A DNA stretch of 31,263 nucleotides, from positions 1 through 31,263 of IMG/VR virus record IMGVR_UViG_3300031512_000008; one strand, 5' to 3'. The DNA is from a virus. The stretch's first letter is position 1. Each line of letters opens with the position of its first letter. A model generated the notes under the pieces. It was not told the origin of the DNA and searched no databases. It saw nothing but the letters and a program-made list of their open reading frames with translations. Of this stretch, positions 7,232 through 14,468 are shown one piece after another. The position numbers and the translations under genes were made by a program.

Positions 7232-7528
7232 ATGGTGCGCGTTATCCGAATGCGGGAAAAGGATTTTCTGCAGGCGGTGCGGGATTATGCGCGGATAAAA
7301 AAGTGGGAAGACTATCACACATGGCACAGTCTGCACTCGCCAGCAGGTTTCCCTGACCTGGTGCTGGTTCGTCCTCCGCGGGTCGTGTTTGCGGAATTGA
7401 AGGTCGGGGGTCGGCCACCGACAGCGGCGCAGGAACGGTGGCACTCCCTGCTTCGCCAGTGTCCTGGTGTAGAGTTCTATCTGTGGACGCCCGATGACTG
7501 GAATCAGATTGAGGAGGTGCTATCGTGA
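7232..7528 (+). CDS. VRR-NUC domain nuclease
   Basis: 98 residues from ATG 7232; ATG 7250 (92 residues) is an equally possible start, since neither has a clear ribosome site. The sequence is a complete minimal VRR-NUC domain: an N-terminal helix with E9, then AGFPDLVLVRPPRVVFAELK with the PD-(D/E)xK residues D42, E55 and K57, and the usual C-terminal EFYLWTPDDWNQI. Stand-alone VRR-NUC proteins are structure-specific nucleases, often acting on branched DNA or Holliday junctions. Here it may resolve replication or recombination intermediates before packaging. Confidence 0.85.
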   Translation: MVRVIRMREKDFLQAVRDYARIKKWEDYHTWHSLHSPAGFPDLVLVRPPRVVFAELKVGGRPPTAAQERWHSLLRQCPGVEFYLWTPDDWNQIEEVLS

Positions 7529-7555
7529 TGTGGTCGCTTGAGGGAATAACAGCAT

Positions 7556-7849
7556 GTGATGGTCGAGTGGAACAGCCAGCACGAAGATGCTTTGCGGGCC
7601 GCACTGAGATTGCCCAGCAACCGACGGATGGCCGAGGTGCTGGTGCGGCGCTACGGCTGGGAGTCTGCGGATTTGCTGCAGGAGCTTCGCGTACGCGCTT
7701 TTTTGGCACTCCTTCGTAAACCGCAGTTTGCTTTCTCCACCGTTATCTTCAATTCTGTCCGCTTTGGGTTAATGCATATCTGCCGGTACGAAGGTAAGAG
7801 GCATTGTTTAGGGTATCGTGATAGCAATGAAAGCCTTTCTGTTGGATGA
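7556..7849 (+). CDS. Sigma-70-like factor, region 2 half
   Basis: 97 residues from GTG 7556 (next codon ATG), with GAGGG about 11 bases upstream. Residues about 33-77 match sigma region 2: WESADLLQELRVRAFLALL, then FAFSTVIFNSVRFGLMHICR, comparable to the 'D-LxQE ... FsTyly..lRn.i.d..R' pattern. There is no region 4 in this frame; it ends with an unrelated tail over the start of the next ORF. The following ORF supplies a region-4-like helix-turn-helix in another frame. The two together have the size of a small phage sigma factor. Confidence 0.6.
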   Translation: MMVEWNSQHEDALRAALRLPSNRRMAEVLVRRYGWESADLLQELRVRAFLALLRKPQFAFSTVIFNSVRFGLMHICRYEGKRHCLGYRDSNESLSVG

Positions 7850-8069
7850 TGGGTCGGTGGTATGCATAGTCGATGAGGACGGCTACGTCGAAGCCGAGCT
7901 GTACGCGAGTCTGGAGACTGCACTCAGAGGCTACCCGCTTGGGCAAGAGTGGCTTGCGCTGATACGAGAAGGGTATACGGGCGAAGAGGCAAGGCGAAGG
8001 CTGGGGCTAAGCCGTCGCTGGCTGGCGAAGGCGAGGGAGGTTTGTCGTCGCGCCTTGGCGCTTGAGTGA
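7818..8069 (+). CDS. Sigma-70-like factor, region 4 half
   Basis: 83 residues from GTG 7818 (ATG 7827 also possible), overlapping the region-2 ORF by 32 bases in a different frame. After a strand-rich 30 residues it ends in a helix-turn-helix typical of sigma region 4: WLALIREGYTGEEARRRLGL, then SRRWLAKAREVCRRAL. There is no strong ribosome site, which fits either translational coupling, a programmed +1 frameshift from the upstream ORF, or an assembly error. If joined, it would be a late-transcription sigma or sigma-like regulator, placed just before the control region. Confidence 0.6.
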   Translation: MIAMKAFLLDDGSVVCIVDEDGYVEAELYASLETALRGYPLGQEWLALIREGYTGEEARRRLGLSRRWLAKAREVCRRALALE

Positions 8070-8089
8070 TATTGGTCTGGTAGAGGGGC

Positions 8090-8119
8090 GCACCCCGCGT
8101 GGGGGGGCACACGGGGTGC
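8090..8119. promoter_or_regulatory. GC hairpin at the end of the early operon
   Basis: GCACCCCG (8090-8097) pairs with CGGGGTGC (8112-8119), with GTG/CAC able to pair further inside. No T-run follows, so it is not a standard intrinsic terminator. It could be a factor-dependent terminator, an RNA-stability hairpin or an operator. Confidence 0.55.
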
Positions 8120-8137
8120 AATAATCACGAGCCGTTT

Positions 8138-8181
8138 ACGGAACCCGTATGTTGGTTCGGGTATGTCTACCCGCGTTCCGT
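8138..8181. promoter_or_regulatory. Nested and alternative inverted repeats (possible structured RNA)
   Basis: Outer arms are ACGGAAC (8138-8144) and GTTCCGT (8175-8181). Inside, CGGGTA (8158-8163) pairs with TACCCG (8168-8173) around a TGTC loop. ACCCG (8143-8147) can instead pair with CGGGT (8158-8162). The last pairing excludes the other two, which is the arrangement of an attenuator or RNA switch. A compound operator would look similar. Confidence 0.5.
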
Positions 8182-8188
8182 TTGCAGT

Positions 8189-8221
8189 ATACCACATTTG
8201 GTAGGTCACCGCAAGTGGTAT
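8189..8221. promoter_or_regulatory. ATACCAC/GTGGTAT inverted repeat
   Basis: ATACCAC (8189-8195) and GTGGTAT (8215-8221), 19 bp apart. GTGGTAT is also the upstream edge and first half of both promoter -10 elements, so the repeat may be an operator or a decoy of promoter sequence. Followed by an A/T-rich stretch (8281-8385). Confidence 0.4.
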
Positions 8222-8354
8222 GGCACATCTTCCGGGAATTGGAATCATTGCTGTATGTGTCTGTCGGGTGTCGCTTGGACTACAAAGCAAGTAATTACAC
8301 TAGGTCTTTCAAGCAATTTTTTTGGATTTTCTTGGGAAAATTTGCGAAATTATG

Positions 8355-8383
8355 TTGCAGAATGTGAAATATTGTGGTATGAT
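8355..8383 (+). promoter_or_regulatory. Second promoter (sigma-70 type, extended -10)
   Basis: -35 TTGCAG (8355-8360), 17-bp spacer, -10 TATGAT (8378-8383) preceded by TGG. It reads into the gene at 8415. It shares TGTGGTATRATG and a GAAAT in the spacer with the early promoter at 2753-2781. Confidence 0.8.
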
Positions 8384-8414
8384 GTAGGTGAAAGCAATGA
8401 AGGAGGTGAGGACG

Positions 8415-8798
8415 ATGCTGACGCGACAGCAAGTCTCTATTCTGACGGGGTGGACGGAAGGACGCCTGAGAAGGATGATCGAGGCCGGCAAGGTGTTCGA
8501 ACACCCAGAGGACGGGATCCATCCGGCTGATGTCTACGTGGTGTCCCGCAAGGGCCGCGAGGCACTTCGCCAGCTGCTGGCGATGCCGTGGTATGGTGAA
8601 TGGTGGGCGAAATACCGGCGTTACTTGGACTTGGAACAAGCCGGGTTGATCGGGATTGAGAAGCCGGTCCATTGCCAGACCGGTATTCCCTATGACGTTG
8701 CCTACTGGAGGCCCACGTTTACCGAACTTGGCTGGGAGGTGGCTCGCGAACTCTGGGATTTGATTGAGCACCACGGACTCGATCAGGAGGTGAGGTAA
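8415..8798 (+). CDS. HTH-like small protein, unknown
   Basis: 127 residues. ATG 8415 has AGGAGGTG 6 bases upstream and lies about 30 bp after the -10; an in-frame ATG at 8388 would sit almost on the transcription start. The N-terminus (TRQQVSILTGWTEGRLRRMI) reads as a helix-turn-helix of MerR-like type. The rest is rich in Trp and Tyr and helical (WYGEWWAKYRRYLDLEQAGL). It may regulate the switch to late expression or be a small-terminase accessory. No family recognised. Confidence 0.6.
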   Translation: MLTRQQVSILTGWTEGRLRRMIEAGKVFEHPEDGIHPADVYVVSRKGREALRQLLAMPWYGEWWAKYRRYLDLEQAGLIGIEKPVHCQTGIPYDVAYWRPTFTELGWEVARELWDLIEHHGLDQEVR

Positions 8799-8810
8799 GT
8801 AGCAGGCGAA

Positions 8811-8833
8811 ACCCGGCCTGTGTTGGGCCGGGT
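8811..8833 (+). promoter_or_regulatory. GC-rich hairpin 1 between small genes
   Basis: ACCCGGCC (8811-8818), 7-base loop, GGCCGGGT (8826-8833). It is followed by CTCCCCCC, not T. A stable RNA stem-loop, possibly a processing or stability element. Confidence 0.6.
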
Positions 8834-8847
8834 CTCCCCCCAAACAA

Positions 8848-8883
8848 CCCCGCCGTCCGGGGGGACTGAAGAGCAGGGCGGGG
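8848..8883 (+). promoter_or_regulatory. GC-rich hairpin 2, adjoining a ribosome site
   Basis: CCCCGCC (8848-8854) pairs with GGCGGGG (8877-8883). The right arm ends just before the AAGGAGGAGG ribosome site of the gene at 8901, so folding could affect its translation. Confidence 0.5.
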
Positions 8884-8900
8884 AAGAAGGAGGAGGCGAG

Positions 8901-9236
8901 ATGCGAATTGTCGATATCGTGTGGGAGATGGTGAACCAGAATCTGCCGGGCAACGAGTTCCTGGCACTGGACGGGAACGTTTACGAGTTCCCGTTCAGCG
9001 AAGCCGTAGCGCTCGCGCACAGCGGTCATGAGGCCGTTTTCAAGCTTAACCGCGATTACGGATGGGGTGTGCCTTGGTACGCCCTTCATCGTGTTGGGAC
9101 CTGCTACATTTTTACCGTCGGTCACGGTTACTGGCATCAACGTAGGGAGGTTCCGGTGGAGCTCGTTCCGGCGCTGCTTCGTCGCTATTTCAACCGCAGC
9201 GAGGTCACAGACGAGGGCAAAGCTTTGCTGAAATAG
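8901..9236 (+). CDS. Hypothetical small protein
   Basis: 111 residues. ATG 8901 follows AAGGAGGAGG; the frame extends upstream to 8820, but that part is the hairpin region. The product is mixed alpha/beta with many aromatics (GWGVPWYALHRVGTCYIFTV). No family recognised. It is the last gene before a strong terminator. Confidence 0.65.
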   Translation: MRIVDIVWEMVNQNLPGNEFLALDGNVYEFPFSEAVALAHSGHEAVFKLNRDYGWGVPWYALHRVGTCYIFTVGHGYWHQRREVPVELVPALLRRYFNRSEVTDEGKALLK

Positions 9237-9259
9237 CCTGTTCCTCCGTTGTTTTCCAT

Positions 9260-9286
9260 TCCCGCCTTCGGGCGGGATTTTTTTTT
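9260..9286 (+). terminator. Intrinsic terminator before the packaging genes
   Basis: TCCCGCC (9260-9266), TTCG tetraloop, GGCGGGA (9271-9277), then nine T (9278-9286). This is a classic rho-independent terminator that closes the transcription unit starting at 8415. No consensus promoter is visible between it and the small-terminase gene, so the late genes either use readthrough/antitermination or a promoter of a different type. Confidence 0.92.
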
Positions 9287-9368
9287 GCCCCGTAATGGGA
9301 AATCGCCAAATTTGCAACGCTGGTGGGGTGTGTGGTGGCGGGAATAATCCCATGCGGAGGTGGCAGGC

Positions 9369-9695
9369 ATGGGCCGGCTGCGCAAGGTTGGCGTGCACCA
9401 GATGGAGCAGGCACTGGTGGAGGCGCGGGGCTGTGTGGCTGCCGCGGCGCAAGCACTCGGCATCGATAAATCTACATTGTATCGGCATATTCGCGGTTCC
9501 AAGCGGTTGCAGGTTGCGGTGGAAAATGGGCGGGCTTCGGTGGTGGCCGCGGCGCATTCTGCCCTCGTGGAGGCAATCGAGGCATGCAGGCCCTGGGCAG
9601 TGATGTTCGCACTGCGGTACTGGGGCAGGGATGAGGGCTTCGTAGAGCGCATGGAGGTCGAGCTTGCCCATCCGCAGGCCGAATATGATTGGTAG
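9369..9695 (+). CDS. Small terminase subunit (putative)
   Basis: 108 residues. ATG 9369 has GGAGGT 7 bases upstream. The N-terminal half contains a helix-turn-helix (VEARGCVAAAAQALGIDKST, then LYRHIRGSKRL) of the type small terminases use to recognise the packaging site; the rest is helical (oligomerisation). It lies directly upstream of the large terminase, the standard order. Confidence 0.75.
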   Translation: MGRLRKVGVHQMEQALVEARGCVAAAAQALGIDKSTLYRHIRGSKRLQVAVENGRASVVAAAHSALVEAIEACRPWAVMFALRYWGRDEGFVERMEVELAHPQAEYDW

Positions 9696-9714
9696 CGCTG
9701 GCAGGTAGGGGCAG

Positions 9715-11094
9715 ATGGCGGGATTATCAGAGCTGATTGGCTGGTGTCCGCAGCCTCGTCAGGCGGATTTCCTCCGCAGCTTGGGCATTCCGCGGGGTTC
9801 TCCCATTGCTGATCTGGTGGGCTATGGCGGTGCTGCCGGCGGTGGCAAATCCGATGCCCTGCTGGCAGGCGCGATTGCCATCTGCATCCTGCATCCTGGT
9901 GCGCAGGTGGGCATATTCCGTCGGCGGTTGTCGGATATGGCAGGCGCGGGCGGGCTAATCCAGCGGTCCCATGAGCTGCTGGCGCGGTTGCGGAAGTCGG
10001 CGCGGTGGTCTGCGCAGCGGTATTCGTGGCGGATTGGTCAATCGTTGCTGCAGTTCGCCTACTGCGAGTCGGAGCAGGACGTATACCGCTATCAAGGTTG
10101 GCAGTTTGATGGGCTGTTCGTGGATGAGGCTACTCACTTCTCCGAGCGACAGGTCGCGTACCTGATGTCGCGGGCGCGTCTGAATGTGTCCACCATGCGG
10201 AAGCCCATCGTGGCGGTCGCGTCCAACCCAGGCAACATTGGGCATGAATGGTTTTCCCGCGTCTTCGCGCCGATGAAGCCGTCGGAGGTCAGGCAGGCAC
10301 AGTGGCGCGGAAGCACAGCGTCGTTCACCTCGTATTTCATCCCAGCCAAGCTCGCGGACAATGCCATCCTGATGAGGCGCGACCCGACCTATCTGGAGCG
10401 GTTGCAGTCGCTGGACGAGGTTCTCCGCCTTCAGCTGCTGGATGGACGCTGGGATGTGTTCGAGGGTGTCGCCTTCCCGCACCAGCCTGTGGTGGTAGGG
10501 CACGCGCCAGAGGGCATTCAATGGGCGCGGTGGGCAATCGGCATTGACTGGGGCTATGCCAAGCCGTTTGCAGCAGTGCTGGTTGCCAAGCTGCCTGATG
10601 ATTCCTACTACGTCGCTGATGAGGTGTACGAGGCGGGCCTCACTCCGGCCGAGCAGGCTCAGCGGGTCTTCCAACTTCGGGCGGGGATCGAGCGTTTGCA
10701 CTCCATCTCCGCAGACGCCAGCACCTTCAGCAAGATGGATGGCGTGTCCAGCATAGCGGACTTGTGGCAGGATGCGGGTCTGATTGTGTCTCCGGCCACA
10801 CGCGACAGGATTGGTTCGCTGTCGCTTCTGCGTTCGATTTTCAGGCAGGAGCTGGTGCGGGTGCATCGGCGTTGCGGGAATCTGCTGTCGGAGCTGCGCA
10901 ATGCGCAGGTGGACGCCACCAAAGCCAAGCCAGAGGATATCGTGGGCGAAGACCATGCCATAGACGCCTTGCGGTATGCCATTTCCGCTTTGGTTCCGGT
11001 GCGGTGTGAGGTGCCACCGCCAACATGGTCAGTCGCGTGGGTGAAGGAGCAGGCGGAGCTGGCGCGGCGTATGCAGGCGCGGGATTGGGAATAA
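9715..11094 (+). CDS. terL: Terminase large subunit
   Basis: 459 residues. It is the ATPase-nuclease motor that pumps DNA into the prohead and cuts it. The ATPase domain has Walker A GGAAGGGKS (38-46) and Walker B LFVDEAT (D137, E138), followed by VAVASNPG as coupling motif. The C-terminal RNase H-like nuclease has D278 (IGIDWGYA), D334 (SADAS) and D413/D417 (GEDHAIDALRY). Length and all motifs look intact. Confidence 0.95.
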   Translation: MAGLSELIGWCPQPRQADFLRSLGIPRGSPIADLVGYGGAAGGGKSDALLAGAIAICILHPGAQVGIFRRRLSDMAGAGGLIQRSHELLARLRKSARWSAQRYSWRIGQSLLQFAYCESEQDVYRYQGWQFDGLFVDEATHFSERQVAYLMSRARLNVSTMRKPIVAVASNPGNIGHEWFSRVFAPMKPSEVRQAQWRGSTASFTSYFIPAKLADNAILMRRDPTYLERLQSLDEVLRLQLLDGRWDVFEGVAFPHQPVVVGHAPEGIQWARWAIGIDWGYAKPFAAVLVAKLPDDSYYVADEVYEAGLTPAEQAQRVFQLRAGIERLHSISADASTFSKMDGVSSIADLWQDAGLIVSPATRDRIGSLSLLRSIFRQELVRVHRRCGNLLSELRNAQVDATKAKPEDIVGEDHAIDALRYAISALVPVRCEVPPPTWSVAWVKEQAELARRMQARDWE

Positions 11095-11115
11095 TTGCTT
11101 GCGGAGGTGCGGGAA

Positions 11116-11388
11116 ATGCCTGTCTATCGGTTTCGGTGCGATTGTGGTAGCGAATTTGATGCGCTGGTGGCGATGTCTGCGTCGCAGCAGCGTTGCGAAA
11201 ATTGCGGCGGCATTGCTTTACGCCAGTTTTCCCCAACCCGCTACCTGTTCCTGCCCTATGCCCATTCCGATGACAAGGACTACTTCGCTAAGCGGGTCAT
11301 CCTTCACGGGAACACTCCGCAGGGCAGGAAGGTAGCCGAGATAGCCGACAGGCTCAATCGGATGCCAAAGTTGGAGGATGTCGCATGA
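11116..11388 (+). CDS. FmdB-like zinc-ribbon protein
   Basis: 90 residues. ATG 11116 has GGAGGT upstream; an upstream in-frame start at 11095 lacks one. The N-terminus MPVYRFRCDCGSEFDAL with C8, C10 and later C27, C30 (RCENCGG) is an FmdB-type zinc ribbon; such small ribbons are common between terminase and portal in phages of Gram-positive and related bacteria. Role unknown, perhaps regulatory. It is coupled by ATGA to the portal. Confidence 0.8.
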   Translation: MPVYRFRCDCGSEFDALVAMSASQQRCENCGGIALRQFSPTRYLFLPYAHSDDKDYFAKRVILHGNTPQGRKVAEIADRLNRMPKLEDVA

Positions 11389-12731
11389 GGCGCGAATTAC
11401 CAGAGCCGGTCGAGCGCTATCTGCAGAGCGGATTGTCCCTGATCGATCAGCGCCGGGGTTTAGTGGAAACACTGCGGGAGCAGGCTCAGGTTGCGTACAT
11501 GCACTCGTTGCTAGACACGCTTGTAGCGAAGGTCGCAGGCAAGTCAGACTTCCGTATCGAGGGCGAACACCACAGGCAAGAGCTGGCAGATGCCGTTTTC
11601 ACCACAGCATGGGCAAAGATGGCGAAACGGCGCGTGGAGGCTGCTATACGCGATTTTGCCGTCTCAGGATTCGGTGGTGTGTTCGTCTCGCCATACGGGC
11701 CGCGCCGACTGCCTCCCGAAGACGCAACATGGCTGGGCGAAACGGCTGAGCCGTTCGGTCACGTTCGGCGGTTCTCTATGCCTCTCGCGGATGCACGCCA
11801 AATCTACGGGAACCAGTGGCCGGACTTGACTGACTTAGAAGAGACCTTAGACTTCGTGGAGGTTCACCTTCAGCACACCGGCGAGTTGTACCACGTCTGC
11901 CTAACGGGTGAGCGAACGGTTGTCGAGCAGTGGGAAGCCTACCCCTACGAAGCACGCTGGTTGTTCGGCACGGAGCGTCCGAGAACGGACGCCTATTGGG
12001 CAACGGGATTGCCTGTCGGCGTGGTCGAGCTATGCCAGGAATGGCTGGACGCAGAGCGCTTCCTCGCGGAAGCGGTCAAGTTCCGGGCGAAGCGGTCGCG
12101 GTTGGCACAGCTAAATACTTCTGCCCTTACCGACATGGACACGCCCGAGGTGCTTTCCCAGTCCTACCGGCTAATTCCCGCCAGTGCGGACGTGCCCATC
12201 ATTCGTCCCCTCGACGAAGTATCGCTGGCGGATATCCACCTGGCAACAGAATTGTCGGAACGCAAGATTTCCGCAGTGTCTGGCGTCAGCCTCTTTGACC
12301 AAAATCTACTGCCAGACACCAAGACGGCGACGGAGGCGATGTATTACGCGCAGCTCGGTTCCGCACGCAGTCAGTTCCTGCTGGAGCAGGTTCGGCAATG
12401 GATGAATGGCATAGCGCAGGATTTGCGACACTGGCTAGTGCGTCTGCCAGACGAGCGTGTCCCGTTCCTGCGTGTGATGGTAGGCGAGGCGGAAGAGACT
12501 TACGGCCCACACCGGCACGTTCGCGATGCGCTGGAGGGAATGCGGGTAACCCTTCTGGGTGCAGGTTGGGAAGATGTGCTCTCCCGCCAACAGAAGGCGC
12601 AAGCGTTGCTTCAGCTGGCTGTGGCTCTGCCTAATGCGTTCGACATCGACAAAGTGATACAATATTATCTGCATTCGCTGGGCTTTGACGCTCGCGAGTT
12701 TCTCATGGTCGTCCAACCTCCTGCCCGGTAG
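11385..12731 (+). CDS. Portal protein
   Basis: 448 residues. It forms the dodecameric ring at the capsid vertex through which DNA passes. Evidence is position (between terminase and scaffold/capsid), length, and typical portal layout: a long helical N-terminus, a strand-rich body with a 'FAVSGFGGVFVSPYG' turn (about 90-105), the crown/stem region with SERKISAVSGVSLFDQNLLP (about 297-316), and TEAMYYAQLGSARSQFLLEQ before the C-terminal helices. No catalytic motif is expected. Confidence 0.85.
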   Translation: MRRELPEPVERYLQSGLSLIDQRRGLVETLREQAQVAYMHSLLDTLVAKVAGKSDFRIEGEHHRQELADAVFTTAWAKMAKRRVEAAIRDFAVSGFGGVFVSPYGPRRLPPEDATWLGETAEPFGHVRRFSMPLADARQIYGNQWPDLTDLEETLDFVEVHLQHTGELYHVCLTGERTVVEQWEAYPYEARWLFGTERPRTDAYWATGLPVGVVELCQEWLDAERFLAEAVKFRAKRSRLAQLNTSALTDMDTPEVLSQSYRLIPASADVPIIRPLDEVSLADIHLATELSERKISAVSGVSLFDQNLLPDTKTATEAMYYAQLGSARSQFLLEQVRQWMNGIAQDLRHWLVRLPDERVPFLRVMVGEAEETYGPHRHVRDALEGMRVTLLGAGWEDVLSRQQKAQALLQLAVALPNAFDIDKVIQYYLHSLGFDAREFLMVVQPPAR

Positions 12732-12777
12732 CAACCAATACTGTCTGTGCCGTCGGAATGGCGGGTCGTTTGATTCT

Positions 12778-12808
12778 GGGGCAGTTGCGCACTGCCCCGA
12801 TTTTTTTT
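12778..12808 (+). terminator. Intrinsic terminator between portal and scaffold genes
   Basis: GGGGCAGT (12778-12785), 5-base loop, ACTGCCCC (12791-12798), GA, then eight T (12801-12808). A strong terminator inside the morphogenesis cluster. It would lower or separate portal and capsid expression. No consensus promoter is visible in the 50 bp that follow. Confidence 0.9.
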
Positions 12809-12860
12809 GGCTCCATTTGGGAATAAATACACACGGATTTTCACGGAGGAGGCATCGTTC

Positions 12861-13436
12861 ATGGATGAACGCGACCTTAACCCCTTCCTGGGCGCTATTG
12901 GCGAACAGGAGGCCGCAGAACCGGAACAGCAGGAAGAGCAGCGAACAATAGCTTCTTCGCTGTTCGCCAAGATTCGAGCGGCGCTTGCCGGTGCGTCCGC
13001 AGAGACTGCCGAGCAGTCTGACACTGAATCCCCAATCCAATCGGAAACCGAAGGAGAGGACCTGACTGCTTTTGAGGATTTCTCCGAAGAGGTTACAGAG
13101 TCTGAAGCGGAGCAGACACAGGAACAGACGTCCGAACCTACGTTTCCGCAACCGACAGATGAGGAGATTGAGCAGGCTGCGAAGGCGGTAACGCAGGCAA
13201 TCCGTGAGGCAAGCAACCTGTTCGGCGTCGAGCTTTCTGACGACAAGGTGCTGACGTACGCCCTCGCTGTGCTTGGTCAGGCATACTCGCTCGAACAGGC
13301 CGAGCTTCTCGCCTACGGTCTGCTGGCACGCGAAGCGCAACGGCAGGGCGTCGGCGTACGACCGAACAGGACGCGGGAATTCGAACATGGCAAGCGGGAC
13401 ACACTGGAAGAGTTCATCGAGATGGTGTCGCGCTGA
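12861..13436 (+). CDS. Scaffolding protein (putative)
   Basis: 191 residues. ATG 12861 has GGAGGAGG 7-8 bases upstream; the in-frame ATG at 12807 lies in the terminator T-run. The protein is very acidic and rich in Glu, Gln, Thr and Ser over residues 1-110, with predicted helices (EEIEQAAKAVTQAIREASNL, then a second helix) and a basic, aromatic C-terminus. That composition and the position directly before the major capsid gene fit a capsid scaffold removed during maturation. Confidence 0.75.
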   Translation: MDERDLNPFLGAIGEQEAAEPEQQEEQRTIASSLFAKIRAALAGASAETAEQSDTESPIQSETEGEDLTAFEDFSEEVTESEAEQTQEQTSEPTFPQPTDEEIEQAAKAVTQAIREASNLFGVELSDDKVLTYALAVLGQAYSLEQAELLAYGLLAREAQRQGVGVRPNRTREFEHGKRDTLEEFIEMVSR

Positions 13437-13460
13437 CTTTAGCGAAAGGAGGGACTTACA

Positions 13461-14468
13461 ATGCCTGCAAACAGCAAATACGACAATGCGTTATCGGTAG
13501 CGATACCGCGTTGGACGCTCGAGTTTCGGGACAACATCTGCAACGTCAAGCCGTTTCTCGCTGCGATGCGTCAGCTGGGCGGTGTGGCGGTGGAGCCCGG
13601 CGGTTCCGAAATCGTCATGAACCTGCGCTACGCCTCCGTCGGCGCACACGTCGTCAACAACCCCCTAGACGCCGTGTATGACAACCTCGCTGCGCAAGCG
13701 AACCCGGCTATGTCGGGCGAAGACGACACCGTGTCGGCCGCCAACTACGATTGGGCCGAAGTATACGGGCGTATCATCCTTTCGGAACGCACCTTGAACA
13801 AGCTGCGCAATGACGCGCGTCGCATGGGTATCTATGTGCGTGGCGTCACACAGGGCGCGGTTGAAGACATCGGTCGAATGCTGAACAACTGGGTGCTTGC
13901 CAACACGGGGGCCGGTTCGGAGACCGCAATCGGTGGTTTGCCGTACTACATCGCGGACTATGCAACCGCCGTCGGTTCGTTCGGTGCAAACACGGCGAAA
14001 CCGCTAGGCGGTATCACAAACAATAACGCAGCGCACTTCTGGAACGCATACGTGGTGACCAGTGTAGGCGCAATCACGTGGGCCGTGCTGGACAAGCACC
14101 TCTCCAACATCTTTGCCAATACCGGCGAAACTCCGCGTCTTGCAGTAATGCCTGCTGCGCTTTACGCTAAGCTGAAGAGCTCGGCAGTCAACCTGCAGGC
14201 ACTGAACCAGCAGGGTGGGAAGGTAACTGTCGGCTTCAACGCCATCGCCTACGGCGACACGCTTATCGTTCCCGATAATGCGTGTCCTTCTGGCACGGTT
14301 TTCCTTATAAACCCGAACACCATGAAGGTGTACGTGGACGCGAACGAACCGACGGTAGAGCAGGTTCCCGTTCGGCAACCGGTTCGTTTCTACAAGATTC
14401 TGATGCACGCTCAGCTTGCAACGAATGGCCGCAAATACAACGGCAAACTGCTGGGGGTGACGGAATGA
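13461..14468 (+). CDS. Major capsid protein (HK97-like)
   Basis: 335 residues, strong AAAGGAGGG ribosome site. Sequence and position fit an HK97-fold capsid protein: an N-arm, GGSEIVMNLRYASVGAHVV, a long backbone helix around IILSERTLNKLRNDARRMGI, the A-domain with TPRLAVMPAALYAKLKSSAV, and a beta-rich end with GDTLIVPDNACPSGTVFLIN. It probably has no processed delta domain, since a separate scaffold gene precedes it. Confidence 0.88.
   Translation: MPANSKYDNALSVAIPRWTLEFRDNICNVKPFLAAMRQLGGVAVEPGGSEIVMNLRYASVGAHVVNNPLDAVYDNLAAQANPAMSGEDDTVSAANYDWAEVYGRIILSERTLNKLRNDARRMGIYVRGVTQGAVEDIGRMLNNWVLANTGAGSETAIGGLPYYIADYATAVGSFGANTAKPLGGITNNNAAHFWNAYVVTSVGAITWAVLDKHLSNIFANTGETPRLAVMPAALYAKLKSSAVNLQALNQQGGKVTVGFNAIAYGDTLIVPDNACPSGTVFLINPNTMKVYVDANEPTVEQVPVRQPVRFYKILMHAQLATNGRKYNGKLLGVTE

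Noticed and set aside
7525-7719. ORF starting at 7525/7528 after a strong AGGAGG
   Set aside because: The ribosome-like sequence encodes the end of the nuclease; the product is Gly/Ala/Arg-rich and overlaps the clear sigma region 2 frame. It might at most act as a coupling leader.
8099-8530. 143-residue + ORF across the control region
   Set aside because: Runs through hairpins and the promoter, then over the 8415 gene in another frame; no ribosome site.
9312-9348. Possible promoter TTGCAA ... AATAAT before the small terminase
   Set aside because: The spacing is 25 bp, too long for sigma-70.
8295-9671. 458-residue minus-strand ORF
   Set aside because: Antisense to three well-supported + genes and to a terminator and promoter; His/Pro/Leu-rich composition typical of a shadow frame.
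9955-10956. 333-residue minus-strand ORF
   Set aside because: Lies wholly antisense to the large terminase, whose motifs are intact; Arg/Pro/His-rich shadow composition.
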